Source of the DNA: a bacterium
GTDB taxonomy: Bacteria; Planctomycetota; Planctomycetia; Pirellulales; Pirellulaceae
Length of the DNA stretch: 64,000 bases
Direction: 5' to 3'
NCBI GenBank assembly: GCA_030430075.1
Contig: JAUIGN010000008.1
Span: 62,001 to 126,000 of the forward strand
The translations under genes and the position numbers were made by a program. The notes under the pieces are model-generated. The model did not search any database. It saw only the letters and a list, made by a program, of their open reading frames with translations, and was not told the origin of the DNA. This document shows, piece after piece, positions 62,669 to 64,000 of the stretch (position 1 is the first letter of the stretch; each line of letters starts with the position of its first letter).

Positions 62669-62863
62669 GCGCTCCCATTTCTTGCCTCGGCACGCCTGTT
62701 GTGGGGATCGGGAAACGGCTAAAGTGAAGCGAGCTTGAACTTCAGCCGATGCAGATTGCCCCACGTGACTCGGTTGCGGCGTCGTCTTCTAGGCCCCAGA
62801 CTTCGTCGTTGCCGAATCGGCGACCTGTCCTTTGTCCTGCCTCCTTGCGGGGACCCGCCGGCC

Positions 62864-63175
62864 ATGCCCGATTGGATACGCGTCGCAACAACGGATGAAC
62901 TTCCCTCGGGATCCAGCCGCGAGTTGGTCGTTGGCGAGCGGATTGTGGCCCTCTTTCATGTGGATGGCGAGTACTTCGCATTGGACGGAGTCTGCCCGCA
63001 TCAGGGTGGCCCGCTGGGAAAGGGGGCGTTGACCGGTTGCATCGTGACTTGCCCCTGGCACGGTTGGCAGTTTGACGTCCGCGACGGCCAGCACCAGGCG
63101 TCGGCTTCCTTGCGGCACACGGCCTTTCCCGTCAAAGTCGACCGCGATGCGATTTACGTGGATCTGGATGGATGA
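62864..63175 (+). CDS. Small Rieske-type [2Fe-2S] protein (NirD-like)
   Basis: 103 residues from ATG 62864. The cluster ligands are CPHQGG (Cys44, His46) and CPWHGW (Cys63, His66), the dioxygenase-ferredoxin/NirD pattern without the disulfide Cys of bc1 Rieske proteins. It is soluble. Its TGA overlaps the ATG of the next gene (ATGA), so the two are translationally coupled. It would carry electrons to a partner not visible here. Confidence 0.92.
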   Translation: MPDWIRVATTDELPSGSSRELVVGERIVALFHVDGEYFALDGVCPHQGGPLGKGALTGCIVTCPWHGWQFDVRDGQHQASASLRHTAFPVKVDRDAIYVDLDG

Positions 63176-64000
63176 TTCGATACCGGCCTTTCCTCAATTG
63201 CGATCCTCCCGCACTCGCCGAGATTTGGTGCGCCCAGTCGCCGCAACGCGGTTTGATGCAGCCGATGACGCCCGCGGTGTTGGATCAACTGGTCCTTGCC
63301 AAGCCATACTTTGACCGCCAAGGATTGATTGTCGCCGAACAGGACGGCAAACCGATGGGGTTTGTCCATGCCGGATTTGAGGCCAGCGCCGACGGTGCCG
63401 GTTTGAATTTCGAGCGAGGGACGACGAGCCTGCTGATGGTGGCGCCGGGCGCGAATCAGCAAGACATCGGCCAAGCGTTGTTGGGCGAAGGGCAGCGGTA
63501 TCTGGTAGAACGCGGCGCGAAAACACTCTTCGGCGGCGGGACCGATTCCATGGCCGCTTACTACTTCGGGCTCTACGGCGGCTGCCGGCTGTGCGGCGTC
63601 ATGACGTCCGACACCGTTCAGTCCCAGATCTACCGGGCGGCCGGATTTGCCGAGCGTCAGCGAACGTTGGTATTGCAGCGTGATCTGGCCGGCTACCGTC
63701 CGCTGGTCAATCGGGAGATCATGCAGTTGCGGCGCCAGTGCCAACTGCAGCGGGTCGGCGATGTGGTCGCCGAGAATTGGTGGGAGGCCTCGTCCGTCGG
63801 TCAGATTGACCAGGTCCGTTTCGAGCTCGAGTCCGGCAAGGGAGCCGAGCGTTTGGGACAGATCAGTTTTTGGGACATCGAGCCGTTGGCCAGTAGTTGG
63901 GGCGTACACGCCATGGGGATGCTCGACTTTCAGGTCGCCGACGACGCGCGGCGGGCCAGCCTGGCTACCTTCATGCTGGGAGAGACGATTCGCGAACTGC
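63172..64000 (+). CDS. GNAT N-acetyltransferase, C-terminus cut by window edge
   Basis: The frame opens at ATG 63172 (overlapping the Rieske stop as ATGA) and runs without a stop to base 64000, so at least 276 residues are present. The start MIRYRPFLNCDPPALAEIW resembles a GNAT N-terminus. LLMVAPGANQQDIGQALLGEGQRYLVERG fits GNAT strand-4 and acetyl-CoA loop geometry, and YRAAGFAERQRTLVLQRDL fits the domain end. A second, similar domain seems to begin around residue 195. It transfers an acetyl group from acetyl-CoA. The target is unknown. Confidence 0.75.
   Translation, partial: MIRYRPFLNCDPPALAEIWCAQSPQRGLMQPMTPAVLDQLVLAKPYFDRQGLIVAEQDGKPMGFVHAGFEASADGAGLNFERGTTSLLMVAPGANQQDIGQALLGEGQRYLVERGAKTLFGGGTDSMAAYYFGLYGGCRLCGVMTSDTVQSQIYRAAGFAERQRTLVLQRDLAGYRPLVNREIMQLRRQCQLQRVGDVVAENWWEASSVGQIDQVRFELESGKGAERLGQISFWDIEPLASSWGVHAMGMLDFQVADDARRASLATFMLGETIREL

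Overview
The window looks like chromosomal DNA of a planctomycete, most likely of the Pirellulales. The evidence is the gene content: several secreted sulfatases, SASA-type carbohydrate esterases, a PVC-type membrane-bound dehydrogenase with a TIGR02603-like haem domain, a DUF1559 protein, a DUF1080 module, three giant LEPR-XLL proteins with dockerin-like ends, GC-rich codon use and long intergenic spaces full of small repeats. No rRNA, tRNA, phage, plasmid or CRISPR locus was recognised.

Layout. 1-12.2 kb is a glycan-degradation block: two SASA esterases, a zinc-peptidase-like protein, two secreted sulfatases, a LamG/sialidase-like protein and a large arylsulfatase. 12.2-19.0 kb holds a VOC protein and a 2121-residue LEPR-XLL surface protein. 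19.4-22.9 kb (minus) is a Rieske / cytochrome b / octahaem cytochrome c operon. 23.2-33.0 kb carries an AstE/DoeB-like deacylase, the PVC-type dehydrogenase, a DUF1559 protein, an SDR and a TPR-peroxiredoxin fusion. 33.4-39.3 kb has a SurA/PpiD-like chaperone with in-frame minisatellites and topA. 39.7-44.8 kb has a DUF1080-sugar dehydrogenase fusion and two translationally coupled ketoacyl synthases. 45.0-58.1 kb (minus) holds two more LEPR-XLL proteins, a GH17-like membrane protein, an unknown protein and a 2-hydroxyacid dehydrogenase. 58.8-64.0 kb contains a class I glutamine-amidotransferase-like protein lacking its cysteine, a PfpI/DJ-1 protein, an LRAT-like thiol hydrolase, an LpxL-like acyltransferase, a small Rieske ferredoxin and a GNAT protein cut by the window edge.

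How it fits together. The sulfatases, esterases and sialidase-like protein would strip sulfate and acyl groups and cleave sugars from sulfated polysaccharide. The LEPR-XLL proteins are probably surface or exported scaffolds. Two of them carry cohesin-like modules immediately before a dockerin-like pair. The Rieske/cytochrome b/octahaem operon would move electrons from quinol to periplasmic c-haems.

The least expected content is in the non-coding DNA and in domain architecture. Five separate dispersed repeat families are visible: a 107-bp MITE-like inverted pair, a REP/REPIN-like hairpin family, arrays with a shared leader and a 14-bp core, a diverged ~130-bp element in three copies, and a 31-32-bp tandem unit. 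Two LEPR-XLL genes share a conserved hairpin-containing leader, a beta-propeller-like repeat block is inserted inside a Calx-beta domain, and a C26-family protein has lost its nucleophile.
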